A stretch of DNA of 13,660 bases from an uncultured Lentisphaeria bacterium (GTDB lineage: Bacteria; Verrucomicrobiota; Lentisphaeria; Victivallales; UBA1829), in NCBI GenBank assembly GCA_905211485.1, contig CAJMAW010000088.1, positions 1 through 13,660 of the forward strand, written 5' to 3'. The notes below the pieces were generated by a model, which did no database searches, was not told the origin of the DNA, and was given only the letters and a program-made list of their open reading frames with translations. The position numbers were made by a program, and so were the translations under genes. Position 1 is the first letter of the stretch. Every line of letters begins with the position of its first letter. Of the stretch, positions 13,572-13,660 are shown piece by piece.

Positions 13572-13660
13572 ATGCTGCGGGGACTCTTCCTGGCTCTTTC
13601 CTTCCTGACTCGCATTCCCGCGATTTCCTTCCGGGAAGCGCCCGACGCGCGGGTCCGGGC
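13572..13660 (+). CDS. cobS: Adenosylcobinamide-GDP ribazoletransferase, N-terminal fragment
   Basis: The first 29 codons of a gene cut by the right window edge. The translation starts MLRGLFLALSFLTRIPAISF, which closely fits the characteristic beginning of CobS (CobV), the integral membrane enzyme that joins alpha-ribazole to adenosylcobinamide-GDP in the last steps of cobalamin assembly. The LALSFLTRIP segment is the recognisable part. ATG at 13572 has GAGG (13557-13560) 11 nt upstream. The frame remains open further upstream, but without family-like sequence. It is transcribed away from the minus-strand operon and would be the first gene of its unit. The identification rests on fewer than 30 residues, so it is good but not certain. 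Confidence 0.72.
   Translation, partial: MLRGLFLALSFLTRIPAISFREAPDARVR

Noticed and set aside
13300..13608. A 102-codon plus-strand frame in the region before cobS
   Set aside because: It overlaps the cobS start in another frame, runs through the promoter and stem-loop, and its translation has no domain-like pattern.

Overview
The window looks like a bacterial chromosome segment of roughly 55% G+C. My best guess is a gut- or rumen-type member of the Lentisphaerota/Victivallales (PVC superphylum). That guess rests on an exported DUF4091-type glycoside-hydrolase-like protein paired with an exported TPR/CBM9-like protein, a UAP1/AGX-type (eukaryote-like) UDP-sugar pyrophosphorylase, and the general codon style. 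It is an inference; no rRNA or marker gene is present. I see no tRNA, rRNA, transposase, CRISPR array or phage gene.

Left part (1-2053): a cardiolipin synthase gene (minus strand) with both HKD motifs, followed on its coding strand by a C/U-rich tract. A 353-bp divergent region separates it from the next genes and holds one candidate sigma70-type promoter for each direction.

Centre-left (2054-6806): a tight two-gene operon (1-nt gap). The first gene encodes a secreted DUF4091 protein; the second encodes a secreted 924-residue TPR protein with a C-terminal beta-rich, CBM9-like domain. The arrangement suggests an exported glycan-handling pair. A strong nested hairpin and a 51-nt pyrimidine run follow.

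Centre (6807-7885): a lone GNAT acetyltransferase gene (plus), convergent with the minus-strand cluster. The convergence zone has a symmetrical hairpin that can serve both directions. The hairpins behind the TPR gene and behind the GNAT gene share an identical 14-mer, so they may be copies of one intergenic element.

Right part (7886-13216, minus strand), in transcription order: a 772-residue membrane-anchored protein with a Pro/Ser-rich cytoplasmic arm and a TPR-like C-terminal half; a UDP-N-acetylglucosamine pyrophosphorylase-like enzyme; an unrecognised 138-residue protein; a small Cys-rich single-span membrane protein; and a YraN/UPF0102 nuclease-fold protein. Short gaps join the first three. 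The last two are separated by longer spacers and may be transcribed separately.

Right edge (13217-13660): a divergent region with a promoter for the minus cluster, a TTGACA promoter with a palindrome in its spacer, and a nested stem-loop leader. These precede the first 29 codons of a probable cobS (adenosylcobinamide-GDP ribazoletransferase) gene cut by the window end.

No clear new defence or mobile system is visible. The most unusual signals are regulatory or structural: the shared terminator-like element, the purine/pyrimidine tracts at gene ends, the structured leader before cobS, and the 14-bp tandem repeat upstream of yraN.
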